DNA from: Rhodospirillaceae bacterium | GTDB taxonomy: Bacteria > Pseudomonadota > Alphaproteobacteria > Rhodospirillales > Casp-alpha2 | DNA length: 39,780 bases | NCBI GenBank assembly: GCA_018665815.1 | Contig: JABJBP010000118.1 | Span: 1-39,780, forward strand | Reading direction: 5' to 3' | In this document: one piece after another, positions 17,119 through 25,587 of the stretch | Layout of the letters: each line of letters starts with the position of its first letter | How positions within the stretch are numbered: the stretch's first letter is position 1 | Translations under genes and position numbers: made by a program | Notes under the pieces: model-generated | Told to the model about the DNA's origin: nothing | The model's input: only the letters and a program-made list of their open reading frames with translations | Databases searched by the model: none

Positions 17119-18603
17119 ATGACCTACCGCGTCCTCACCGCGCTGTTCGCCCATGAGACAAACACTTTCAGCCGCCAGCCGACGACGCTCGCCAACTATG
17201 AAGACTACGTCCTGGCCTTCGGTGATGCGATCCCCGACGCCATCGCCGGATCGGTGTTGGAGCTTGTCGGCGTTGAGAACGCGGCCAAAGAACTTGGTTG
17301 GGATTTGACCCATACCGTCGCCGCCTGGGCGACGCCGTCAGGCCCGGTGGCTCGTGAGGTTTGGGACAAGTGCGCCGGGGCTTTCCTTGACGCAGCCAAG
17401 AACCAAGGCCCCTTCGACGGCGTCGTGCTGACCCTGCACGGTGCCATGACGACAGTCGATTATGCTGACGCCGAAGGTGAACTGCTGACACAGTTACGCG
17501 CCATCATCGGCCCGGACGTGCCCGTCGCCATCACCCTTGATCTGCATGCCAATGTTACGCGGCTAATGGCTGAACACGCGGACATCATTTGCGCCTACCG
17601 CACCTATCCGCATATCGATCAAGTGACGACCGCGGAACGCGCATCGCACATTTTGCAGCGTGCGATGACCGGTGAGGTCAGCCCCGTTGTCCATCTGGCG
17701 CGCCGGCCGATGCTAATTGGCCTGGATCACGGCCGTACCACGACGGACAACCCGATGACCCAATTGCTGGCACGGGCAGACGGCCTGGAAGCCCAGGATG
17801 ACGGCGTGCTGACAATTAGTCTGCAGGCCGGGTTCTCGCCAGCAGATTTCGCCGAGGTCGGCCCATCCGTTGCCGTTACCGGCAATGGCCGCGATGCGCG
17901 TTTCCAAACCACCGCCGACGACTTTATGGAATATTCCTGGGAACAACGTCACTTCGATTCAAATGAATACCTGAGCGTCGATGCGGCCATTGCGAAGGCG
18001 ACGGAATTTCCCGGCAGCAACGGGCCCGTCATCATATCTGATGCTTCTGATAATCCAGGTGCCGGTGCTTATGGTGATTCGACCTTTTTGCTAGCAGGAA
18101 TGATCAACGCCGGCATTAAGAACGCAGCCTTCGGCACAATTTGTGATCCGGAGACGGCAGCGGAATTGATATCCGCCGGCGTCGGTGCATCGATTTCGGT
18201 TCATCTCGGCGGCAAAATTGATGCGGCTTACGGACCGCCGCTGGAACTTTTAGGCGAAGTCATCACGATTACGAAAGGCAGTTACGTCGCACAAGGCCCG
18301 CGCTGGCGTGGCGTCACGCAACATCTCGGACCGACGGCGATTTTCCGTGTCGGCGGCATCGACATTGTCGTGGCGTCGAAGCGGGTTCAATGCACGGAAC
18401 TGGAAACCTTCACCCATGCCGGCATCGATCCGGCAAAGAAGGATATCGTCGCGGTCAAATCCATGCATCATTTCCGTGCCGCATTTGAGCCCATTTCGCG
18501 CACCGTATTGATTGTCGATTCAGGCGCCCTGGCAACCAAGGAATACAGTCGGCTACCGTACAAAAATTTACCCCACCCGATCTTCCCGTTGGACCTTGAT
18601 TAA
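17119..18603 (+). CDS. M81 family metallopeptidase (MlrC-type), copy 3
   Basis: This is the third M81/MlrC protein, 494 residues, on the divergent arm. It retains the full motif set: His12-Glu13 (AHETNTFS), LTLHGAM, Asp141-x-His143 (TLDLHAN), His165 (YPHID) and DNPGAGAYGD in the C-terminal half. In sequence it is close to copy 1 (1853-3331), sharing GRTT, the IGPDVPxAITLDLHANVT block and the PLDLD end, and farther from copy 2. It follows the IclR gene after 15 bases with a GGAAAAG-type ribosome binding site, and its TAA overlaps the ATG of the CoA-transferase by one base. A cytoplasmic zinc-dependent amide hydrolase is the best inference. Having copies in both arms suggests both belong to one pathway. 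Confidence 0.91.
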   Translation: MTYRVLTALFAHETNTFSRQPTTLANYEDYVLAFGDAIPDAIAGSVLELVGVENAAKELGWDLTHTVAAWATPSGPVAREVWDKCAGAFLDAAKNQGPFDGVVLTLHGAMTTVDYADAEGELLTQLRAIIGPDVPVAITLDLHANVTRLMAEHADIICAYRTYPHIDQVTTAERASHILQRAMTGEVSPVVHLARRPMLIGLDHGRTTTDNPMTQLLARADGLEAQDDGVLTISLQAGFSPADFAEVGPSVAVTGNGRDARFQTTADDFMEYSWEQRHFDSNEYLSVDAAIAKATEFPGSNGPVIISDASDNPGAGAYGDSTFLLAGMINAGIKNAAFGTICDPETAAELISAGVGASISVHLGGKIDAAYGPPLELLGEVITITKGSYVAQGPRWRGVTQHLGPTAIFRVGGIDIVVASKRVQCTELETFTHAGIDPAKKDIVAVKSMHHFRAAFEPISRTVLIVDSGALATKEYSRLPYKNLPHPIFPLDLD

Positions 18604-20003
18604 TGCCGGCGACCTCACCTGAGGCCGCCTTAGGCCAAATTCTTGATGCTGTCGGTATTGATGCAGCGCGCGCCCACGAAGCGCGAATTGTGGGCACTGA
18701 TCCGATCCTGCCGACACGTTTTCTCATGGGTACGGCAGGCACCGCGGTTCTAAGTGCCGTTGGCCTGGCGGCTGCGGATCTTTGGAAACTGCGTGGTGGC
18801 GATGATCAGATCATCGACATGGACGCGCGCCGCGGTGCCTTGGCACTCCGGACATCTAAGTACTTACGTGTCGATGGCCGGCCGGCCGAAGACTACTGGG
18901 ACCCGATTTCCGGTTTCCATCAAACCAATGATGGTTGGGTACAACTTCATTGCCAATTTCCTCATTTCCGCGACGGCGTACTTAAGGTGCTCGGCTGCGC
19001 ACACGACCGCGATGCGGTAACGGCCGAGCTTGTTAAATGGTCCGGCCAAGCACTAGAAGACCGCATGGCCGAGGAAGCTTTGCCCGTATTCCGAATGCGC
19101 AGCCATGACGAATGGCATGCCCACCCTCAGGCGAAGGCCGTCGGGGCGCCGCCTCTCATCGACATTATCAAACTTGGCGACAGTCCGCCCGAACCTATGC
19201 CCGTCGACGCAAGGCCTCTCGGTGGTATCAAGGTCCTTGATTTAACCCGTGTGATTGCCGGCCCGATGACCGGCCGCACCTTGGCCGAACACGGCGCCGA
19301 TGTGCTGCGCATCAGCGGGCCGCATCTGCCTTTCACCGAGCCCTTGGTCATGGATACGGGACATGGAAAGCGCGCCGCATATATCGATCTGCGTGAAGAC
19401 ATCGGGCAGGGCCAGCTGATGGATTTGGTTCGTGGCGCTGACGTATTTTCACAAAGCTACCGCCCAGGCACTCTTGCAGGGCGTGGCTATGGGCCTGAAG
19501 AGCTTGCGGAAATTCGCCCTGGCCTGATCTATGTCACGCTATCAGCATGGAGCCACGCCGGGCCATGGGCCAACCGGCGCGGCTATGACAGTCTGGTCCA
19601 ATGCGCCACCGGCATTGCCGATGAAAACGGCGCCCCCGAAGGCCCCAAGCATCTGCCGGGACAGGCTTTGGATTATATAACGGGCTATCTTGGTGCGTTT
19701 GGAGCCATGGTGGCGCTTTCGCGGCGAGCCCGCGATGGCGGCAGTTACCTTGTTCGATTATCGCTGGCGCAAACCGCAACTTGGCTCAACCGGCTTGGCC
19801 GGATGGACGGCAGCACTGACCCGCGTAAGCGTGCTGATTTAGAGCGTGATGATATTTTGGATCTGTTGATGGAGACCGACACACCATGGGGCCGAATGGA
19901 ACATCTCGGCCCTGTACTTGGTATGTCATTGACCCCGCCGACATGGGAGCGCCCAGCGGTGCCTCTGGGCACGCATCCACCCGAATGGATGGATATTAAC
20001 TGA
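18603..20003 (+). CDS. Family III CoA-transferase (CaiB/BaiF), permuted-looking long form
   Basis: This 466-residue protein belongs to the CaiB/BaiF family, which moves CoA between carboxylic acids through an aspartyl-CoA anhydride. The classical N-terminal block (GIKVLDLTRVIAGPMTGRTL) appears only at about residue 202. It is followed by the GYDSLVQ region and the probable catalytic Asp357 (ALDYITGYLGAFGAM). The first about 190 residues contain DGWVQLH and EWHAHPQAKAV, which resemble the segment that is C-terminal in classical members, so the order looks circularly permuted; proteins of this long type are common in Proteobacteria. Its start overlaps the preceding stop by one base (TAATG). The gene suggests that hydrolysis by the neighbouring enzymes releases an acid that is then made into a CoA thioester. 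Confidence 0.88.
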   Translation: MPATSPEAALGQILDAVGIDAARAHEARIVGTDPILPTRFLMGTAGTAVLSAVGLAAADLWKLRGGDDQIIDMDARRGALALRTSKYLRVDGRPAEDYWDPISGFHQTNDGWVQLHCQFPHFRDGVLKVLGCAHDRDAVTAELVKWSGQALEDRMAEEALPVFRMRSHDEWHAHPQAKAVGAPPLIDIIKLGDSPPEPMPVDARPLGGIKVLDLTRVIAGPMTGRTLAEHGADVLRISGPHLPFTEPLVMDTGHGKRAAYIDLREDIGQGQLMDLVRGADVFSQSYRPGTLAGRGYGPEELAEIRPGLIYVTLSAWSHAGPWANRRGYDSLVQCATGIADENGAPEGPKHLPGQALDYITGYLGAFGAMVALSRRARDGGSYLVRLSLAQTATWLNRLGRMDGSTDPRKRADLERDDILDLLMETDTPWGRMEHLGPVLGMSLTPPTWERPAVPLGTHPPEWMDIN

Positions 20004-20004
20004 C

Positions 20005-20931
20005 ATGAACGACGGCCCTAAAGTGTCCGCCCCCAAAATCGAAACCGGCAATCTTCCGCAAGCGACCATGTGGATGATTGCCTCTTGCGCGGCAATGGCG
20101 GGAATTGCTGCTATTGCACGTCATCTCGCCACGGATATGCACCCCTATCTGATTATGTTTTTTCGGTTGGTGACAGCGCAGCTTTGCATGCTGCCCTGGT
20201 TGATCAGCAACGGGATCGATGTATTGCGGACCGAAAGGTTGGGCCTATACGCAATTCGCGCATTGTTTACCTGCGGCGCCATGCTGACATGGTTCTACGC
20301 GATCACCTTGGTTCCCATCGCCGATATCACCGCACTCAGTTTCATCGCACCTATATTTGCGACCGTGGGCGCCGCTTTAATTCTGCGTGAAACCGTGCGG
20401 CTCAGGCGTTGGACTGCGACAGGCATTGGTTTTCTCGGCGCGATGATCATTTTGCGGCCGGGCCTGGTCGAATTGTCCTCTGGTCACTGGGCAGCTCTCG
20501 CCTCTGCGGCGTTTGGTTCGGTCACCGTATTGATCATCAAATCACTGTCGCGGACCGAGAACCCGACGAAAGTCGTCTTCTACGTCGGCCTGTTTCTTAT
20601 TCCCGTATCCTCGATCCTGGCATGGACGGTATGGGAAACTCCAAGCCGAGATATGTGGATCTGGATCGCGTTGATTGGTCCGGTCGCCACCTTCGCGCAT
20701 GTGACACTAGTCAAGGCCATGTCCCTTGCCGATGCATCAGCAATCTTGCCATTTGATTTTGCTCGCCTGCCTTTTGCCGCGTTGTTGGGTTGGCTGGCAT
20801 TCGGAGAAGTTTCCGATATGTGGACGTGGATCGGGGCCGCGGTGATATTTACGTCCGGTGTCTACATCGGCCGACGCGAAGCACAATTGGGTCGGCAGCC
20901 ATCGGCAACGCCGCACCCCAACCGTCTGTAA
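20005..20931 (+). CDS. EamA/DMT-family membrane transporter, copy 1
   Basis: This 308-residue protein has about ten predicted membrane helices in two EamA repeats (about 20-150 and 160-295), as in drug/metabolite transporters. These are mostly exporters of amino acids, metabolites or toxic compounds, though importers exist. Shared family features include TWFYAITLVPIADITALSF at the end of repeat 1 and FARLPFAALLGWLAFGE in repeat 2. It begins one base after the CoA-transferase stop, so it is in the same operon and may export or import a pathway compound. It faces a homologous gene tail to tail with 14 bases between stops. Direction and substrate of transport are unknown. Confidence 0.9.
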   Translation: MNDGPKVSAPKIETGNLPQATMWMIASCAAMAGIAAIARHLATDMHPYLIMFFRLVTAQLCMLPWLISNGIDVLRTERLGLYAIRALFTCGAMLTWFYAITLVPIADITALSFIAPIFATVGAALILRETVRLRRWTATGIGFLGAMIILRPGLVELSSGHWAALASAAFGSVTVLIIKSLSRTENPTKVVFYVGLFLIPVSSILAWTVWETPSRDMWIWIALIGPVATFAHVTLVKAMSLADASAILPFDFARLPFAALLGWLAFGEVSDMWTWIGAAVIFTSGVYIGRREAQLGRQPSATPHPNRL

Positions 20932-20945
20932 TATTTCAGCGCACC

Positions 20946-21926
20946 TTATCCGGCCTGCTCGCTCGGGATGGTTGGCTTCGGGGCCACTGGCTTAATCTGA
21001 CTTTCGCGATAAGTGATGTAAATCGTGCTGGCGAAGACCACCGCGCCACCAGCCCACGTCCAGAAATCCGGAAACTCACCGAACCAAAGATATCCGGCGG
21101 CGGCCGCCCACAAGAGGCGTGTGAAATCGACCGGCATGATGGCGGTTGCTTCTGCCTCTTTCATCGCCCGGGCCATCGCCAAGTGCGCCACCAGCGCCAT
21201 CAGCCCCATCAAGATCAACAGCGCCAGTTGCTCCGGCGTTGGCCAAATCCAATAATAATAAGCCGGCACGGCGGCAAACATGGTGAAGTACATGGACGAA
21301 TAAAAGACGATGGTCATACCTGATTCCGTCCGGGTCAGGACCTTCACGACCAGCAGCGTCGCCGACCAACAAACCGATGATGCCAGGGCCACAAGAGCCC
21401 CCAGTTGCATCGCCTCGGTTCCCGGCCGAAGAATGATCAACGTACCAATCAATCCGATCAACACCGCCATCCAGCGCCGGGGCCCCATTTTTTCGCGCAG
21501 GAAAAAAACCGCGCCCAATGAAGTGAAAATAACAACCGAAAAACTGAGTGCGGTCGCGTCGCCGACGGGGATCATCGACAAGCTATAAAACCAAGTGACC
21601 ATAGCCGCGCCGCCCAGGATGCCGCGAATGAACTGAAGGCCCGGCCGCGTTGTCCGCCACCAGCCTTCACCTTGACGCATCAGCATCGGCACCAAGATCA
21701 CCAACGGAATAATTGTCCGAAAGAAGGCGATCTCCATCGGATGCAGTTCTTGGCTTAGCCGGCGAACGATGACATGCAGCAACGCCACCAGACAGGCGAA
21801 GACCGCCATCAGCAGCATGCCGCGTGCATTTGGGGAAAGCCGATGCCAGGTCTGGGCTATTCTTAAATTGCGCTGAGATGAATTTTGGTTGGGATCAGGG
21901 TCGGGATTCGTCATTACGCCGATCAT
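20946..21926 (-). CDS. EamA/DMT-family membrane transporter, copy 2
   Basis: This 326-residue protein is a second EamA transporter with about ten membrane helices. It shares the motif block TWFYSLSMIPVGDATALSF and the repeat-2 block FTRLLWAAAAGYLWFGEFPDFWTW with copy 1, so the two are paralogues in convergent orientation. The N-terminus before the first helix is hydrophilic and rich in Asn, Pro and Gln. Start could be the ATG at 21926 or at 21914; neither has a strong ribosome binding site. It is monocistronic and divergent from the M48 peptidase gene, so it is less clearly part of the IclR-controlled cluster. Substrate unknown. Confidence 0.89.
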   Translation of the reverse strand: MIGVMTNPDPDPNQNSSQRNLRIAQTWHRLSPNARGMLLMAVFACLVALLHVIVRRLSQELHPMEIAFFRTIIPLVILVPMLMRQGEGWWRTTRPGLQFIRGILGGAAMVTWFYSLSMIPVGDATALSFSVVIFTSLGAVFFLREKMGPRRWMAVLIGLIGTLIILRPGTEAMQLGALVALASSVCWSATLLVVKVLTRTESGMTIVFYSSMYFTMFAAVPAYYYWIWPTPEQLALLILMGLMALVAHLAMARAMKEAEATAIMPVDFTRLLWAAAAGYLWFGEFPDFWTWAGGAVVFASTIYITYRESQIKPVAPKPTIPSEQAG

Positions 21927-21999
21927 AGAGGTTTACGGGCGGTGCACCAGCACACCATTTCTTGCGGCCACGGTCCGGCGATTCCATAATCGCCGAGAA

Positions 22000-23487
22000 A
22001 TGAATTATCAGAATTTACTCACCAGACTTCTTTGCCTCTGCGCCCTTGCGCCAATGCTGGCGCTCGCGGCGTGCTCAACCAATCCCGCGACGGGTGATCA
22101 AAGCTTCACGGCCTTCATGTCCGAAGAAGATGAGGCGCGTATTGGTGCTGAAATGCATCCAAAAATTCTGGATCCGTATGGAGGCGCCTATGACGAAATA
22201 GAACTTGGCGCTTATGTTGCCAAGATCGGTAGCCGACTCGCGGTCCTGTCTGAGTTGCCGAAAATCGAATGGCGATTTACCGTTCTCAACGACCGAAACG
22301 TCAATGCATTTGCGCTTCCTGGAGGCTATATTTACATCACACGTGGTCTTTTGGCATTAGCTTCAAATGAAGCGGAAATGGCTGGTGTTCTCGCACACGA
22401 AATTGGTCATGTTACGGCAAGGCATTCGGCCCAACGCCATTCGACAAACATGGCGACAAGTATTGGCCTGACTGTCTTAGGCGTTCTCGGCAGCGCTGCT
22501 GGCGTGCCTTCTGGATTAGGAAACGTCGCCAACTTGGGCGCACAAGCCGCAATTCAACAATATTCCCAGGGTCAGGAACTTCAGGCAGATATGCTGGGAG
22601 TTCGCTATATGACGCGCGCCGGCTATGATCCCAGTGCAATGACCAGTTTTTTCCGCAAGCTCAAAGCGCATTCGGAACTTGAAGCGCAAGAACAGGGCCG
22701 TGATGGGATAAAGCACAATATTATGTCGACCCATCCGCGCACCGAGGACCGGATCACCCAGGCGATTGATCTGGCTAAGGAAAAAGCTGTCTCTCGACCG
22801 ATCGTCCGGCAAAAAGGATATTTAGCGCAGATCAACGGCCTCGTCTTTGGTGATGACCCGCAACAAGGCGTCCGCAGGGGCCGATCATTTATGCACCCGG
22901 AACTCAAAATCGCGTTCACGGTGCCGCCGGGATTTGTGTTGCTCAACTTCCCGAATCAGGTCGTCGCGGTTGGGCCCAACAAATCGCGCATTATCTTCAA
23001 CATGGTGGGCTCGGAACAGGTCTCCAGAGTTGGTTCTCTACCAACGTACCTTCGGAAAAGCTGGGGCCGCGGCATTGGTTTGCAAAGTGTCGAGCGGCTA
23101 GAAGTCAACGGGCTTCGCGGCGCCACTGGTAACGGGCGCGTCGATACGAAAGACGGGCCGCGTGATGTTCGCTTGATTGCCATTCGAGGTGATCGCAAGC
23201 GTATCTATCGCTTTTCTTTCGTCACGCCACCATCGGAAACCAAGCGCTTGAGCCTAGAACTACGCCGAACGACCTACAGTTTCCGCCGCCTGTCCGGTGC
23301 CGAAGCGGACAAAATTCAACCACTCCGCCTAAAAATTGTCCGCGTTCGACGTGGTGAGTCAATTGCCGACATGGCCGCCAGATTCCCTTTTGAGCGTTTT
23401 AAGCGTGAATGGTTCCGGCTACTCAACAACCTGCAGCCCGGTGAGCGGTTGAAACCGGGCCAAAATGTCAAAATCGTCACCGGATAA
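22000..23487 (+). CDS. M48 family zinc metalloprotease lipoprotein with LysM-like tail
   Basis: This 495-residue protein is a secreted M48 peptidase of the BepA/YfgC type, which degrades or helps assemble outer-membrane proteins. A lipoprotein signal peptide ends with the lipobox LAA-Cys25, so it is anchored to a membrane in the periplasm. The zinc motif HEIGH is at residues 133-137, and QELQADMLGVRYM supplies the third ligand (Glu). The C-terminal region after about residue 270 is a beta-rich extension, and the last about 50 residues (RRGESIADMAARF to RLKPGQNVKIV) look like a LysM-type cell-wall-binding module. I chose the ATG at 22000 because it opens the signal peptide; an upstream start at 21889 would add a non-signal leader. 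It is monocistronic and faces the decayed PhyH gene. Confidence 0.92.
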   Translation: MNYQNLLTRLLCLCALAPMLALAACSTNPATGDQSFTAFMSEEDEARIGAEMHPKILDPYGGAYDEIELGAYVAKIGSRLAVLSELPKIEWRFTVLNDRNVNAFALPGGYIYITRGLLALASNEAEMAGVLAHEIGHVTARHSAQRHSTNMATSIGLTVLGVLGSAAGVPSGLGNVANLGAQAAIQQYSQGQELQADMLGVRYMTRAGYDPSAMTSFFRKLKAHSELEAQEQGRDGIKHNIMSTHPRTEDRITQAIDLAKEKAVSRPIVRQKGYLAQINGLVFGDDPQQGVRRGRSFMHPELKIAFTVPPGFVLLNFPNQVVAVGPNKSRIIFNMVGSEQVSRVGSLPTYLRKSWGRGIGLQSVERLEVNGLRGATGNGRVDTKDGPRDVRLIAIRGDRKRIYRFSFVTPPSETKRLSLELRRTTYSFRRLSGAEADKIQPLRLKIVRVRRGESIADMAARFPFERFKREWFRLLNNLQPGERLKPGQNVKIVTG

Positions 23488-23511
23488 TCACCGACACCCG
23501 TTTCACGGCCA

Positions 23512-24318
23512 TTACTCAATTATCGGGAACAGATCACTATCCAAAGGATCGCCGGGCTTTAAACAAAACTCGGAAAATTCCGGGAACGGCGGCGACATGA
23601 CGCCGGCGCGGCGTTGGAAAGTTATGTCATCCCCCGTCCAACGAAATGCGAGCGTTCGGCGTGCATTCAACTACGACTGATTGCCCGGCGCGCCATGCAC
23701 GGTACGAAAATGAAACGCCGCACAATCGCCCGGTTCGAGATCAAAACTGAGAATCTCGTAATCGTCACGGTGCCCATCAATATCGGGCATAATTTCAAAT
23801 CCGTCGGCTGATGGCGGATAATCTTCGCCGACAAACATTCTGGGTTGAAACAAGCGCCCCCATTGATGCGATCCGGCGATAAACTCGACGGCGCTATCAC
23901 GTGGAACATCGTCCAATGGAATCCACAGACTGCACGTCTCGAAACCATCTAGACAGTAATAAGGGTGATCATGGTGCCATGGCGTCGGCTCATCAGCCCC
24001 CGGCGCTTTGACCACAACGTGTTCATGAAAAAATTGGTTTTTTGGCTGTCCATGAGCTGTTTGGTGATGCCCGCAGCCGGTGATTGGCGGACAAAACTTT
24101 CGTATTCGGATATGCGCTGCCAATTGCAATAGTCACCAAAGAACCGGCCACCGGTCCCATCATCACCATACTCACGGCGATACGGTCCCGGGGCGTCCAT
24201 ATTTTTTTTCTAGGCCACGCCGGAGTTGATCTATCCAGGTTGCATCGAAAACACTGCGTAACGCGACAACGCCGTCGCGTCGATAGGCTGCGACAGCGTC
24301 AGGACTGACGTCAGTCAT
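23512..24318 (-). pseudogene. PhyH-like (phytanoyl-CoA dioxygenase family) gene with three lesions
   Basis: Read across three lesions, this stretch encodes a PhyH-family Fe(II)/2-oxoglutarate oxygenase of about 268 residues, the usual length. It starts at an ATG at 24318 (MTDVSPDAVAAYRRDG). The frame breaks at an A8 run (24202-24209, one base too many) before PGPYRREYGDD. It breaks again at a T6 run (24028-24033, one base short) after QKTNFF, returning to the first frame with FHEHVVVKAPG. The iron-binding HHDHPY, the LEPGDCAAFHFRTVHGAPGN region and distal His remain. A TAG at 23671-23673 interrupts the frame before NARRTLAFRWTGDDITF and the TAA at 23512. Frameshifts at homopolymers could be sequencing errors, but the added stop codon argues for real decay. 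It lies 24 bases from the M48 stop and 25 bases from carD. Confidence 0.8.
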
Positions 24319-24343
24319 TGGATTGTTGATGGCGAGCCGGCTT

Positions 24344-24841
24344 TCACGCAGCCTCCAGGACTTTTTCCAGCTTGTCGGTCGCCACTTCCATATCCGTCTT
24401 ATCCACCGCGGCGACTTCCGCCGCTAGGCGATCGCGCGCAGCTTCATAAATTTGGCGCTCGCTGAACGATTGATCCGGCTGGCCGACATTTCGGTGTAGG
24501 TCACGCACCACTTCAGCAATCGAAATCGGATCGCCGGAATTGATCTTTGCTTCATATTCCTGGGCGCGGCGGCTCCACATGGTACGCTTGATCCGAGCCC
24601 GGCCCTTCAGCGTAACCATCGCGTCTTCCATGATTTTGCGCGACGACAACTTGCGGAGCCCCGAAGTGGCTGCTTTTTCTACGGGAACCCGCAGCGTCAT
24701 GCGATCGCGCTCAAATGTGATAACAATCAACTCAAGTTTATGGCCCGCGATCTCCTGTTTAAGGACATCGGTGACTTTGCCGACACCATGTGTCGGGTAA
24801 ACAACAAAATCTCCAGCCTTGAATGTCGGTGCCTTCGCCAT
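24344..24841 (-). CDS. carD: CarD/CdnL family transcriptional regulator
   Basis: This 165-residue protein is a CarD/CdnL-type factor that binds the RNA polymerase beta subunit and stabilises open promoter complexes, mainly at ribosomal and growth genes. The N-terminal RNA-polymerase-interacting domain (about residues 8-65) has the typical FKAGDFVVYPTHGVG opening. The helical C-terminal DNA-binding domain follows (MWSRRAQEYEAKINSGD, then SFSERQIYEAARDRL). The length is standard for Alphaproteobacteria. The gene has its own upstream region of 335 bases and shares strand with fdxA, its usual neighbour in that class. It is probably essential or strongly growth-related. Confidence 0.95.
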   Translation of the reverse strand: MAKAPTFKAGDFVVYPTHGVGKVTDVLKQEIAGHKLELIVITFERDRMTLRVPVEKAATSGLRKLSSRKIMEDAMVTLKGRARIKRTMWSRRAQEYEAKINSGDPISIAEVVRDLHRNVGQPDQSFSERQIYEAARDRLAAEVAAVDKTDMEVATDKLEKVLEAA

Positions 24842-25176
24842 ACCTCAAATATCTCCAGTTACTTCATCTCTCATTCGCAATCTGTCGCCCGAGTCGCCCA
24901 GTCGATCACGATTTTATGAAAACTCAGCGCATATGCCGAAATTTACCTGCTCTCGCCGCATACCCCCATCACATAGGCGCTTCCCGTCTTCGGCCAGGTA
25001 CCAACCATGGGTGCGAACAACGGAAAACCGGTTGCGAGCTGAAAATCCGAAGATTTTCCAAACGCACAACCGGCGATAACACATGCATAGCACAAAATAC
25101 CGGATGAAAAAACATCCGTTTACGCGTTCTTAACCAGAGCGTCCAGACTCGTTAACAAGCCAAGACGGAACCATGA
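24842..25176. other. 335-base intergenic region between fdxA and carD
   Basis: No convincing gene lies here; open frames of 86-94 codons on the plus strand have no recognisable motif and low-complexity composition. The notable content is the nested stem-loop at 25028-25073. The part nearest carD (24842-24930) presumably carries the carD promoter and leader on the minus strand, but I cannot place the boxes with confidence. Confidence 0.5.
25028..25073 (-). terminator. Nested stem-loop with UUCG tetraloop, candidate fdxA terminator or RNA element
   Basis: On the minus strand an inner perfect 7-base-pair stem, GAAAATC/GATTTTC, closes a TTCG loop, giving the very stable C(UUCG)G tetraloop in RNA. 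It is enclosed by an outer 7-base-pair stem, CCGGTTG/CAACCGG, directly followed by TTTTCC. Placement about 100 bases after the fdxA stop fits termination; the long leader of carD is an alternative home. The short U tract makes termination uncertain. Confidence 0.45.
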
Positions 25177-25512
25177 TTAATCACCCGCGCCGGGGCTTGA
25201 ACTCATATCCGCAAGCTTACCGGGTTTATCTTTCCATTCATCGGCGTCTACGGGCGTATCACCCTTACGCGTAATATTCGGCCATTCGGCGGCAAATTTC
25301 GTGTTGATTTCCAGCCAATTTTCGACGTCAGGCTCGGTATCAGGCACAATGGCTTCAGCAGGGCATTCCGGCTCACAAACTCCACAATCGATGCATTCAT
25401 CGGGATGGATCACGAGCATGTTCTCTCCCTCGTAGAAGCAATCCACGGGACAGACCTCGACACAATCCTGATATTTACACTTAATGCAGTTCTCGATGAC
25501 GACGTAAGTCAT
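25177..25512 (-). CDS. fdxA: Seven-iron ferredoxin FdxA
   Basis: This 111-residue protein is a small soluble electron carrier with one [3Fe-4S] and one [4Fe-4S] cluster. The cysteine pattern matches Azotobacter ferredoxin I with an offset of one: Cys9, Cys17 and Cys50 for the 3Fe cluster; Cys21, Cys40, Cys43 and Cys46 for the 4Fe cluster; Cys12 and Cys25 would be free. The C-terminal 55 residues form the extension typical of alphaproteobacterial FdxA ([16 protein letters not shown]). It is encoded on the same strand as carD and downstream of the terB-like gene. The redox partner is not known from the sequence. Confidence 0.96.
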   Translation of the reverse strand: MTYVVIENCIKCKYQDCVEVCPVDCFYEGENMLVIHPDECIDCGVCEPECPAEAIVPDTEPDVENWLEINTKFAAEWPNITRKGDTPVDADEWKDKPGKLADMSSSPGAGD

Positions 25513-25587
25513 TTAAATCTCCAGTCGAAAGCGTCATTTATTTGAGCCGCCAAGCCGGCCTTGGTTGGAATTCCTTTGAACATCGGT

